Positions 10,601 to 19,810 of a stretch of 42,908 nucleotides of DNA are shown here, one piece after another. This DNA is from Zygnema cylindricum (lineage: Eukaryota > Streptophyta > Zygnematophyceae > Zygnematales > Zygnemataceae). The stretch spans positions 271,847 through 314,754 of the forward strand of contig JBBHKE010002111.1 of assembly GCA_037447655.1 (NCBI GenBank), read 5' to 3'. Position numbers and translations under genes: made by a program. The first letter of the stretch is position 1. The number at the start of each line of letters is the position of its first letter. The notes under the pieces are model-generated. The model saw nothing but the letters and a program-made list of their open reading frames with translations, searched no databases and was not told where the DNA came from.

Positions 10601-12096
10601 CCTTTCCTAGTTCCTGTTTCAAACTCCTTTTCATCTAGGACAGCTGTTGAGACTAGGTTCTTGCTAAGTTGTGGAATGTAAAGAACGTCTGAGAGTGTTA
10701 CAATTGAGGCCTTTCCATCAACTAGAACCTTCAAGTCAACAGTTCCAACAAGACTTGTGGTTTCTACTCTACCATCTCCGTACTCTATCTCAACTGTTGG
10801 GATCTTTCTCAGTTTAGTGAACCACCGCTTATCTTTGCACATATGCATTGAAGCCCCTGAGTCTATGATCCACCCATCCTCGGGTGGATCCCTCTTACCT
10901 CCGAAAGCACACTTTTGTCTCCGTGGAATGTCGACATGCTTTTCAGTGTTTTTCGGATTAAGGAGAAGCTCCTCAAGCACCTCTTCAGGTTCAGTTTTTT
11001 CTTCCACTTCCTCATCAAGAACTTGAGTCAGGAAAGCCTTTTTCTTTCCTCCGTCCTTTGAGGTTCCTTGACCATCTTTCAGTCGAAGATCTGCAAGTCT
11101 GACACAATCTGCCATATAGTGTCCCGGTTTCTTGCAAAAGTGACATAATCCTCCTCGAGAAGTTCCTCTCCCCTGTCTATCAAATCTGCCACCTCCTTGT
11201 CCTCTTCCACCAAAGTTTCGATAAGGATCTTTCCCTCTCTCCTCATCACGCTTCCGCCAATCAGCTCCTGCAGACAATGCTTGAACACTTGGACTCCCTC
11301 TCCTAAGCTCTATGGTGCTTTCTTTCACTAAAATCATTCCCACAGTGTCATCCCAATTCCAATTGCTATCTCCTATGTCCTGCAATCGGTTAATGATATT
11401 CTCATACTCTTCAGGTAGTTTCATCATTAATGTGTTCACTCTTTGTCTCTCAGACCATGAGTTACCTGCACTCTCTAACTCTCCAAACAATGCTCCTAAA
11501 TCATTGCAATAATTATCCATACTTCCTCCCTTATACGTATAAGCTGCAATCTTATTTTCTGCCAACTGTTGCTGCTGCAATGATCCACTCTTATATTTGT
11601 TAACTAGTGATATCCAAATCTGAGATGAAGATTTGACATGCATAAGAGGAATGGCAATGCCCTTTGCTACACTTTTAAGAATTAAGAGCTTAGCAACCTT
11701 GTCTTTGTAGTTCCACTTTTCAGACTCTGATCTTTCGGTCTGAACCCTTGTCGTTGTTGCTGGTGGTGCTGCTGCCGGTATCGCCTTCGGCAATGGTGTT
11801 ACTTGAGTTGCAACTCCTTCCTTTTCTCCTTCCATGACAATCTCTTCTCCTTCCTCATCTTCATCCTCGGTGATGGTGGCAGCTGTTCTACCAACTGTAG
11901 AGGCGGAGGTGCCAGAAAAACGTGTCCCTCCAAACCCAGGTGGAGGTGGGCATCGAATTTGTCCAGACACTATGCCCCATAAATGCTTCTCAAATAGTTC
12001 TCCCTCCATCATCATTTCCCAATAAAGAAAGTCTGATCCATCAAATATGGGCACCCTAGAGGGTGGGCCCATAACCTGAAATTCTGTGGTCTCCAT
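7660..12096 (-). CDS. copia gag-pol polyprotein, 1478 aa, intact
   Basis: Encodes capsid, protease, integrase and reverse transcriptase/RNase H for copying the element through RNA. Visible landmarks: copia-type gag at residues 10-290; zinc knuckle Cys318-Cys321-His326-Cys331; protease D-S-G at 412-414; pre-integrase L-W-H-K-R-L-G-H at 541-548 and C-S-G-C at 577-580; integrase triad D608, D671 and E707 with exactly 35 residues between the last two; reverse transcriptase D1063 and Y-V-D-D at 1148-1151; RNase H W-S-D near 1328, E near 1368 and D1404. All catalytic residues are present and there is no internal stop. Met1 (12096) lies inside the 5' LTR; Met9 (12072) lies in the primer site and is a plausible real start because the older copy keeps it. 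Domain order is diagnostic of Ty1/copia. Confidence 0.95.
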   Translation of the reverse strand: METTEFQVMGPPSRVPIFDGSDFLYWEMMMEGELFEKHLWGIVSGQIRCPPPPGFGGTRFSGTSASTVGRTAATITEDEDEEGEEIVMEGEKEGVATQVTPLPKAIPAAAPPATTTRVQTERSESEKWNYKDKVAKLLILKSVAKGIAIPLMHVKSSSQIWISLVNKYKSGSLQQQQLAENKIAAYTYKGGSMDNYCNDLGALFGELESAGNSWSERQRVNTLMMKLPEEYENIINRLQDIGDSNWNWDDTVGMILVKESTIELRRGSPSVQALSAGADWRKRDEERGKDPYRNFGGRGQGGGRFDRQGRGTSRGGLCHFCKKPGHYMADCVRLADLRLKDGQGTSKDGGKKKAFLTQVLDEEVEEKTEPEEVLEELLLNPKNTEKHVDIPRRQKCAFGGKRDPPEDGWIIDSGASMHMCKDKRWFTKLRKIPTVEIEYGDGRVETTSLVGTVDLKVLVDGKASIVTLSDVLYIPQLSKNLVSTAVLDEKEFETGTRKGIFTASFDNEVYFIAEKGSQGMFRIVLCNEKSVLYSCASEMMLWHKRLGHVHLDRLKKMKKNGIVEGITFEDDETFDDCSGCAQGKIHRLPFPKATTFRREKVLDLVHTDVWGPARYASHGGKRWMLTITDDWSRYTKVYFLRHKSEVLRCFKEYKVWSEKLHETSIKEIRSDNGKEYTSRDFEEYLKEEGIHHEKTVPYNPEQNGVAERVNRTLGDMSRSMLSDKRIGLQFWAESMNYANFIKNRVLTSANKEETPYERWTGRKPDLSSLRVFGSQVYSLDSDKTKWKLEGRGKPGYLVGYDESTKGYRVYDLKKRDIILVKHIVVMNEEKSIDPFKYNKEVKIRFETDQFSDFDFENEEKEEGENEKSADLPKEKEERTTSEATPQYEVETDEELDETPELEDRGAENLPKRNPRMPSIPASDFEGGRRSSKRLQERQANNQLTKMSHPDEPQTYLEAINTPESSRWITAINEEMASIMEANTWELVDCPPDRKPIGCKWVFKLKLNPDNTIERYKARLVAKGYTQKEGIDYEETFAPVVRFPSVRILLSIAAAEDMEIHQMDIKTAFLHGELEEEIYMRQPEGFVESGEENKVCKLIKSLYGLKQAPRQWNIKLDEFLTGLGYIRISSDHSIYLFEDENGVIFIAIYVDDLLVLSKSLDKINKLKRDLRSSFDMKDLGEAKYILGIQMERDRGNRIIRLTQKEAIGNMLEKFQMEKANGCTTPMDLKKVSEGSEEGGIFIINDEMDEIERKFMENIPYRQIVGSLIYFMNCTRPDIAAAVGVLSRNLNEPRKRDWEAAKRVMRYLVGTRELWLHLGGEHTDITTWSDASYGDVPLRRCTTGYVLQIGSGACCWSSKQQKVVAQSTMEAEYMASCAATKELMWVKSLLEELGFMKSGTQNVFCDNQAAISIAANPKHHFKAKHMDIRLSFVREKVENKIIKLVHKTDREMIADMMTKAVPSPKLIYCRENCGLKLKSD
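12062..12076 (-). other. primer binding site of the young copia element
   Basis: GGTTATGGGCCCACC directly abuts the end of the 5' LTR (12077), complementary to the anticodon arm of initiator tRNA-Met. It is translated in the gag-pol frame and contains codon Met9. Confidence 0.85.
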
Positions 12097-12967
12097 TGAC
12101 CCACAGAATGAGCAGCCTATGTAAAGCCTCTAGGATAATATTTGCCCTTTCTACTTTCCCGCTGAATAAGCGCCACCCAGGCACACAAATATTCTGACCA
12201 CTCTCACCCTTGTGAGGACAAGACTCCCCTGAGTCAAACGCAAAAAGAATCACTGAATTTGCTCACCCGAGCAGTAAGTTATGGCTGGTCAAAGATGACC
12301 TTTATAGTTACAAGCTCTCTTAGAGAGAGAGGTACCTAAATATTACTAAGTCTCGGTCTGCCTACTCACGACTACCTACTATTAAACCCTAGTCCAATAG
12401 GAACACTATAAAGTACAAGAAGGTACAATGGGCGATGTACTTATTGTACAACTATTGTACGACAAGGTCTACAAGGTGACACCTGTCATATCGGAAGCCA
12501 TGGTTCCTCCTCCCATCTTCTCCGGTATCAAATAATGTGGCGCCACGTGGCACCGCGTGACGCTATATCCGTATGCCGCCGAAAAGCTCACTTCGCGTGG
12601 CGGCTATAATGCCGGCCGTCCGATCAAAACATATTTTACACGGTTCAGATTCGCGTACATGCAGAAATTGCTCATTTTGGTTAGTCTGCTGTTAATTAGC
12701 TGTTTCGTTAATATTTATATATTTATGAAACCCGTCACGTGTATCGTTTCGTAACGCCTTAATGGTTAAGGCGTTAGGCTACAAAGACTATAGAGGTCAC
12801 AGGTTCAAATCTAGTACTAGGCACTATTTTAGCCAAAATACCCTTAACTGCAAAAACTGCCACTTTCTAAATATGGCGGCAGCCATGGCGCGCCTTTGAT
12901 CCTCACTCTCTTTCTTTAAAACAAAACTAAAATAGGGAAGTGAACTATTAATTACCTCTTTTCAACA
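12077..12967 (-). repeat. 5' LTR of the young copia element
   Basis: 891 bp, the same length as 6756-7646 and apparently identical. It drives transcription leftwards. It has the same TATA box, GTAC array (12413-12460) and tRNA-like segment (12749-12824). Confidence 0.95.
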
Positions 12968-13332
12968 GAGACAGTGCATGCAGTATGTTTGCCGACAAAA
13001 AAATAGGAAAGAGATTTTGGGCAGAAGCAATGAACTCTGCCAACTACATTAAGAATAGAGTCCTTACCTCAACTGTAAAAGGAGTATGAGATATGGGTTG
13101 GAAGGAAACCAGATATCTCACACCTTAAAGTATTCGGTAGCCAAGTTTACAGTCTTGACACGTATAGCAAAAACTGGAAACTAGATGCTAAGGGAAAACT
13201 TGGATACTTTGTGGGATATGATCAGGATATTAAGGGATATAGAGTCTATGACTTAGCAAAGAAAGACATCATTTTGGTCAAACACTTAGTTGTCATGGAT
13301 GAAGGGAAGTCATTTGACCCCTTCAAATATAC

Positions 13333-14345
13333 AAAGAAGATATGAATCAAATTTGAGTCCAAAAGTGAGGAGAACTCGGTCATTCCCGAAAGGGACATGA
13401 GTGAAACTGTGATTGCAGATTAAGGGGAGATTTGAGATAAAGGAGACTCACCAGAAACCTCACATACCCCTATGGACTTCGAGGAGATAGAAGACGTGGG
13501 ACTCGAATCGGCTTCTATGGACAGGGGAGCTGATAAGACAATGAGGAAAAATCCAAGACTTCCATCCATTCCTTCTTCGGAGTTTGAGGGAGGGAGAAGG
13601 AGCAGCAAAATGATACACGAAAAACAAGCCGCTCATAAGGTAACTAAGCTATCTCACCCAGATGAGCCTCAGTCTTACTCGGAGGCAGTGAATAATCTGG
13701 AGAAAGAAAGATGGATTAAAGCCATAAATGATGAGATGGCCTCCATAATGGAAGCAAACACTTGGGAACTAGCGGATTGTCCTCCAGATAGAAAACCTAT
13801 TGGGTGTAAATGGGTATTTAAACTAAAATTGAACCTAAATAAAGAAGATATGAATCAAATTTGAGTACGAAAGTGAGGAGAACTCGGTCATTCCCGAAAG
13901 GGACATGAGTGAAATCGTGATTGCAGATTAAGGGGAGATTTGAGATACAGGAGACTCACCGAAAACCTCACATACCCCTATGGACTTTGAGGAGATAGAA
14001 GACGTGGGACCAGAATCGGCTTTTATGGACAGGGGCGCCGATGAGACAGTGAGGAAAAATCCAAGACTTCCATCCATCCAGCTTCGGAGTTTGAGGCAGG
14101 GAGAAGGAGCAGCAAAAGGATACAGGAAAAACAGGTCGCTCGTAAGGTAACTAAGTTATCTCACCCAGATGAGCCTCAGTCTTACTTGGAGGCATTGAAT
14201 AGTCCGGAGAAAAAAATATGGATTAAAGCCATAAATGATGAGATGGCCTCTATAATGGAAGCAAACACTTAGGAAGTAGCGGATTGTCCTCCAGACAGAA
14301 AACCTATTGGGTGTAAATGGGTATTTAAACTAGTACTGAACCTAG
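13333..14345 (+). repeat. 508-bp tandem duplication inside the old copia copy
   Basis: The segment starting AAAGAAGATATGAATC occurs at 13333 and 13841, and everything between (the integrase C-terminal linker and the first RT motif, G-C-K-W-V-F-K-L) is present twice. The intact copy has it once. The units have since diverged. Confidence 0.85.
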
Positions 14346-15040
14346 ATAATACCACTGAGAGATTTAAGGGTCAATTGGTAGCGAAAGGGTTCACCCAAAG
14401 GAGGGGATTGACTATGAGGAGACCTTTGCTCCAGTTATTCGGTTCCCATCAGTAAGGATTCTCCTCAGTTTGGCAGCAGCGGAAGACATGGAAATACATC
14501 AAATGGACATTAAGACAGCTTTTCTTAATGGTGAGTTAGAGGAAGAAATTTTCATGAGTCAACCCGAATGGTTCGAGGAAGAAGGAGAAGAGAGCAAAGC
14601 CTGCAGGCTCATAAAGTCCTTATATGGACTGAAGCATGCTCCCCGACAGTAGAATAAAAAACTAGATGAGTTTCTCATCGGTCTAGGATATATTCGGATC
14701 AGCTCAAACCATTCTATCTATATGTTTGAAGATGAGAATGGTGTCATTTTTATTGCAATTTATGTGGATGATCTTCTTGTGTTGAGTAAATCTTTGGAAA
14801 AAAAAAATAAGTTAAAGAAAGAACTTAGAAGCAGATTTTGATATGAAGGATTTAGGGGAGGCAAGATATATTTTGGGGATTCAAAAAGAGAGAGATAGGG
14901 GGAAGAAGATTATCAGACTTACTCAGAAAAAAGCAATAGGTAATATGCTTAAGATATTCCAGATGGAAAATGCTAACAGTTGTACCACTCCCATAGACTT
15001 GAAAAAAGTAAGTGATGGGAGTGTTGAAGGAGGAGTGATG

Positions 15041-15800
15041 TGTTGTTCTACAACCACCGGTGCAAGTGGAGGAGCAGCAGTAGTAGTAGAAGTAGACATG
15101 ATACACTCTCAGAAGCTATCAACAATCCTACCAAACAGCTGTTCTTAAGTGCTCACCAATTCTTATACAAGCATCCAAACCTCAAAAAACTCTATCAGAA
15201 TATACAATAGCATAAACACTGATAACTCCGAAAGTTATAGCACAATTGACCCGATAACACTCAAGATATAATACTCAAAAGTTTCCCAAAAACTGTCAGC
15301 AGTTTTACTACTTAGAAGTCTGGATCCATCATGTGTTCTGAGTCCTAAGTCTTATACTAGTGTTGTACCGGCAATACCAGTGTACCTGAGAGGTACGTCA
15401 AGCTGCCAAGCTAATACTAAGCTACCACTGAGCTACCACTGAGCTACCACTGAGCTACCATTGAGCTACCACTGAGCTACCCACTAAGTTACCACTGAGT
15501 TCCCACTAAGTTGACTAGAATCGTATCTATCGCAGTTGCTCTATCCTGTACAGAATCACATTAAGAATATCAGACGTTGCGTTGTCCGTACGGACCATAT
15601 CAAATATAATCGTGGTTGCCTTGTCCTGTCTGTGTTGCAGCTTCGCTGCTGCGCTGCTTTGTTGTATAGCAGCTGCTCTGCTGTATAGCAGCAGCTCTGT
15701 TGTATAGCAGCTGCGCTGCTCTGTTGTATAGCAGCTGCGCTGCTTTGTCTGTAAAGCAGCTGCGCTGCTCTGAGGCTGAAAGCTTTCCAAAAAGACAACA
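15041..15800. mobile_element. solo LTR of another retrotransposon family (760 bp)
   Basis: Starts TGTTGTTC and ends GACAACA, flanked by exact 5-bp repeats TGATG (15036-15040 and 15801-15805). Removing it and one repeat rejoins the RNase H-side frame (G-V-M-I-L-D-N-Q-M). It contains two short tandem arrays: GAGCTACCACT units at about 15421-15500 and GCAGCTGCGCTGC/TTGTATA units at about 15640-15770. No coding region. Its orientation is unknown. Confidence 0.88.
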
Positions 15801-16535
15801 TGATGATCTTAGATAATCAGATGAGTCCAGAGGAGAGAGAGTTTATAAAGTCTACCCCTTATAGACAGGTCGTAGGAAGTTTGATCTACTTTATGAATTG
15901 TACCAAGCCGGACATAGCGGCAGCCGTTGGAGTACTCAGTAGGAGTTTTAATGATCATAGGAAAAGAGACTGGGAGGCAGCCAAGAGAGTCATGAGATAT
16001 CAGTTAGGAACTAGAGAGTTATGGTTGCATTTGGGAGGGGAGCACACTGACATCACTACTTGGAGTGATGCCAGCTATGGGGATACACCTATGAGAAGAT
16101 GCACTTCTGGGTATGTGTTGTATGTGGAGGAAGGTGCTTGCTGTTGGAGCAGTAAGCAACAAAAGATGGTTGCTCAGTCTACTATGGAGGTTGAGTACAT
16201 GGCCTCTTGTTCTGCTGTGAAAGAGTTGATTTGGGTCAAGTCCTTGTTCCAAGAACTAGGGTATATGAAGAAGGGGGTACATGAAGTGTTTTGTGATAAT
16301 CAAGCTGCCATCGCAATTGCAGCTAATCCAAATCATCATTTCAAAGCTAAGCATATGGACATAAGATTAAGTTTTATGAGAGAAAAAGTTGAGAATAAGA
16401 ATGTGAATCTTGTATATAAATAAGATGAGGAAATGGTGGCTGATATGATGAAAAAACAGGTGCCTTCTCCCAAGTTAAAATACTCTAGAGAAAAGTGTGG
16501 AATGAAGTTAAAGTTGGACTGGAAAATAAGGGGAG

Positions 16536-17542
16536 TGTTGAAATTATTAGATTTATAAGGTATTTTGTAGGTCTTAATACATTAGTTTAAACAAGAAAAT
16601 TAAAGCGCAGGCAGCCTGCGTCCACCTCTTCTCTCTATCCCCCATACTTGTTGTACTCACTGAAGAATAGAGAGGGTGGTGGAGCTAAGGCTCCCTCAGC
16701 TCGATAGAGAGGACTTAAGAGTGACCTAAGTCACTCTCAACAAAAGGTTGAGTCCGGTAGGACTCGAACCTCCGACCGAAAGATCGCGGCGTAGCCGTCA
16801 GCTCTAACCGGTCTGTCGTAGAAGTTCGTTACAGTACATAGGGTATGCTATTTATTTAAACATTGACTATGACATTAATCCGATTAACGTAACTATGAAA
16901 TAGGAAATATAGAACACATCAGATTCAGTGCGTACAACCCGCCGCATGAAACAAATGAATCGGACATTTATTTCGACGGCGTAAATTAAATGTCAGTCTC
17001 TATCCGATGCCGCTAATCGTCGCCGAGGTCCCGAAATGGTCATTTTGGCGATTTCAGACATGGCATGACCTACTGATACGTGGCAAGATTAAATTCAGCA
17101 GTGGGGATCTTAGACGACATAAGGACGACTCAGACGGTGACACACGTCCAATCCATGACCTTGTCGTTCAATGGCCGTACGGAAAGTACATCGGCCACTG
17201 TACTTTTTAAACTTTATAGTCTCATGATTGGAGCGTACTTCAGTAGATAGGGGTTGTGAGAGAGGGTTTGGGACTTAACGGTTTTTGGTAGATAGCACCT
17301 CTCTCTCTTAGAGAGCTTCTATAAACTTGGCATTTTTTGCCGACCCCTAACTAATCGGTTGGTCGGCCATTTTCAGTGATTATTTTTGCTACGGACTCAA
17401 GGGAGTCCAAACTGCACAACAGTTAAGTCAAAATGTTATTTTGCCTTCATGGACAGCAGTGGTTGTGGCTTGAAGTGGGTTAGTTAAATACTATCTAGAG
17501 GCTTCCTGTATTCTGTGGTCCAATGGAGGACAAAGAATTGTA
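16536..17542 (+). repeat. 3' LTR of the old copia element
   Basis: 1007 bp, homologous to 3715-4733. It keeps the antisense tRNA-like segment (B-box at 16760-16770, A-box at about 16801-16814) and the TATA box (17320-17325). The GTAC array is eroded: sites at 17177, 17186 and 17200 keep the 9 and 14 bp steps, and the first site has become GTTC at 17166. Confidence 0.92.
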
Positions 17543-17673
17543 GGACACGCATACCTTTTCCTTTTTTTCTCTTGCGATGTATGTTGAGGCATCAATTTTG
17601 CACCGACTGCGCATGGGAACATGAGTCGTGGTCGTAAGGGACATCTCGTTTTGGGTCGCGCGGAAGTACAGAC

Positions 17674-18718
17674 TGCAACTCTGAGACCTCCATAGGACCT
17701 CAGAGTAAGCAGCTCACACGAAGCCTCTAGGATAACCGTGACCCCTTTGTCTTTCAGCACGAATAATAGCTACCGTGGCAAACAAAAGCTCTGACCACCT
17801 TCATCCTTGTGAAGGTAAGACTCCTTTGAGTCGATAGCAAAAAGAATCTCTGAATTTGCTCGCCTGAGCAGTAAGTTATGGAGGGTCAAAGTTGACCTTT
17901 TGTAAAGAAGCTCTTTGGGAGAGAGGGTCCTATCTACCAATTTTCCTAAGTCCTATCTCTCTCTAAAATTCTATCTACTGGTGTACGCACCAATCATATT
18001 ACACTGCCGTACATAAAAGTACAACTGCCGGTGTACTTTGTGTACAGATTTTGTACGACATGGCCTAAATGTCGACACATGTCATATCCGAATTCGTTCC
18101 CGTAAATCCAGGAGATGCCGCGTGTCATCCGATGTGGGGATGACCACAAACCCCTGAGAATCTCTTCCGCAATCTCGGCTTTCTTTTCGGCCGTCTGATT
18201 GAATGCAAATTTCAATCGTAGCCGTCATAAATGCTTGTGCGGTATTTGTTTCGTAAAACAAACAAAATGCGTTGTACTCGTTTCTTGTCCATACCGAAAT
18301 CCTTACGTTTACATAACGGGATCTATGTAACCGTAAACATCCGCTGTTAAATGAATTTTCCTACGTGTTAACATTTAAATTAATATCAAACCCTATAGTA
18401 TGTATGGTAACTTCTATACTTAACGGTTAAAGCTACCAGCTACCGGCGTCCTGTCGGTGGGCAGGTTCTTGGATCAAATCCTGCTATCGACATACTCCTT
18501 TTAGTAAATAAACCTACCTATATGTAAATTAACTAATCTATTTCCCGTAAACCTCTGGATAGCCTAGGTAGCCATGGCTTTAGCTTCCTCTCCAACTTCT
18601 CAGTGACTGCAAGAAGTGTGGGAGTTGGAGAGAGAAGTTAGAGGCAAACTTCCTCGGCTTCTTTCTATATTCCAATTTAGACCTAGAAAATAATAAAATA
18701 ACCATTGATTTCTATACA
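17674..18718 (-). mobile_element. solo LTR, third copia lineage (1045 bp)
   Basis: Aligns end to end with the young element's LTR on the same strand (shared CCTCTAGGATAA, the ATCTCTGAATTTGCTCG-type block and GAGCAGTAAGTTATGG). It is flanked by exact 5-bp repeats CAGAC (17669-17673 and 18719-18723). In element sense the start reads TATAGAAAT where the relatives have TGTTGAAAT, so one terminus is mutated. It has GTAC sites at 18053, 18042, 18033, 18019 and 18009 with steps 11, 9, 14 and 10, and a tRNA-like segment (A-box-like 18421-18433, B-box-like GGATCAAATCC at 18471). Confidence 0.82.
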
Positions 18719-18769
18719 GACACCGCCGCGCGCGCATGATATGATCAGCTTAAAGTGTTTTTTTTTAGG

Positions 18770-19480
18770 ATACTACCAGTGGTCTTTCGTAGATACTGGC
18801 GGGCGGCAACGTTGCATTACGCCATCAGTACGGTGGTCAGTATTGCGGACGGTCGCACTGCAACGTTACATTGTGCAAGGTACGACGGTATGTACTCCTG
18901 ACGGGCGGCGACGTAGAATTACGCCAGTTTGCGGCAGCGTAGAATTACGTCACCGAGCCGCATCGAAAAATCACGCCACCGAGCGGCAGCGTAAAATTAC
19001 GCCACCGAGCGGCAACGTAAAATTACACCACCGAGCGACAGCGTAGAATCACGCCACCGAGCGGCAGGGTGAAATTACGCCACTGAGCAGCAACGTAAAA
19101 TTACGCCACTGAGCGGCAGCGTAGAATTACGCCACCGAGCGGCAACGTAGAATCACGCCAGTAGGCGGCAGCGCAGAATTATGCCACCCACGGCAACGTA
19201 GAATTATGTCGTCCGGCGGCAGCGTGGAATTAAGCCAACTGGCGGGCGGCAGCGTAGAATTAACGTAGAAATACGCCAGCAGACGGGCGCTAGCGTAGAA
19301 TTACGCCAACGGGCAGGCGGCAGCCTAGAATTACGCCAACAGGCGGCCGGCAGCGTAGAATTACGCTAGCAGGCGGACGGCTGTGTATAATTGTGCCACG
19401 GTACGGCGGTCTGTACCGCGACGGGCGGCAACGCTACATCGTGTCTGCGGTACAGCCGACGGGCGGCAGTGTTACATCGC
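18770..19480. repeat. ~26-bp minisatellite, roughly 20 or more diverged units
   Basis: Units follow GAGCGGCAACGTAAAATTACG plus CCACC, most regular between 18905 and 19200. Units toward 19400 are longer (GGCGGGCGGCAGCGTAGAAT type). It is GC-rich compared with its surroundings. It lies between the solo LTR and the interior of the hAT-like shell and shows no gene. Confidence 0.85.
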
Positions 19481-19810
19481 CTGCGGTACGGTCGTGTGAC
19501 AAAAAAAAAATCGAGACAGACACGGCGCGTATATTAAGGGTTTCCCCGAAGGCGAACCTAGTTCTCTTATTTATATACTAATAGGTCTTTGGTCGACGCC
19601 TTTATCGTAAGTTGTGGTATGGGCTTTTCGTGTGATCTTCTTAGATCGCTACTTTTATCAGCGGCCGTCCGATCGTCTGAATCTGACGGTGTAAATAAAA
19701 CATTTTGGTCCGAATGTTTTAATTGGTCCAATTTTTGGTCGAAATGTTTTAAGTGGTCCAAATAGGTTCGAATACAATATGGGTCTTAAGGTCATATCGT
19801 ATGTTTTGCA

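Larger units (their letters stand above)
6756..12967 (-). mobile_element. intact young Ty1/copia LTR retrotransposon
   Basis: It is 6212 bp with two 891-bp LTRs that show no differences by eye, a perfect 5-bp duplication, a primer site, a polypurine tract and an uninterrupted 1478-codon gag-pol frame. These features imply recent insertion and possible autonomy. It lies antisense inside a related older copy. The two polyproteins are clearly homologous but differ at many residues, so they are sister lineages rather than one burst. Confidence 0.96.
12968..16535 (+). pseudogene. copia integrase-RT-RNase H remnant (3' part of the old copy)
   Basis: Continues the polyprotein interrupted at 6755. 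Readable pieces: the end of integrase (F-W-A-E-A-M-N, about 13020); the linker and start of RT, duplicated in tandem; I-H-Q-M-D-I-K-T-A-F-L-N-G (about 14500); S-L-Y-G-L-K-H-A-P-R-Q followed by a stop at about 14650; Y-V-D-D-L-L-V (about 14760); then, beyond the inserted solo LTR, RNase H with W-S-D-A-S-Y-G-D, T-M-E-V-E-Y-M and C-D-N-Q-A-A to the stop at about 16421. A polypurine tract (AATAAGGGGAG) ends at 16535. Numerous stops and frameshifts make it non-functional. Confidence 0.92.
3715..17542 (+). mobile_element. degenerate Ty1/copia LTR retrotransposon (outer, older copy)
   Basis: It is bounded by related LTRs (3715-4733 and 16536-17542) and a near-perfect 5-bp duplication. The internal region encodes remnants of gag, protease, integrase, reverse transcriptase and RNase H in that order, which is the copia arrangement, with many stops and frameshifts. 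It is interrupted by a younger related copia copy (6756-12967, opposite orientation) and a solo LTR (15041-15800), and carries a 508-bp tandem duplication. The two LTRs differ in length (1019 and 1007 bp) and at many positions, so the insertion is old. Confidence 0.93.
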
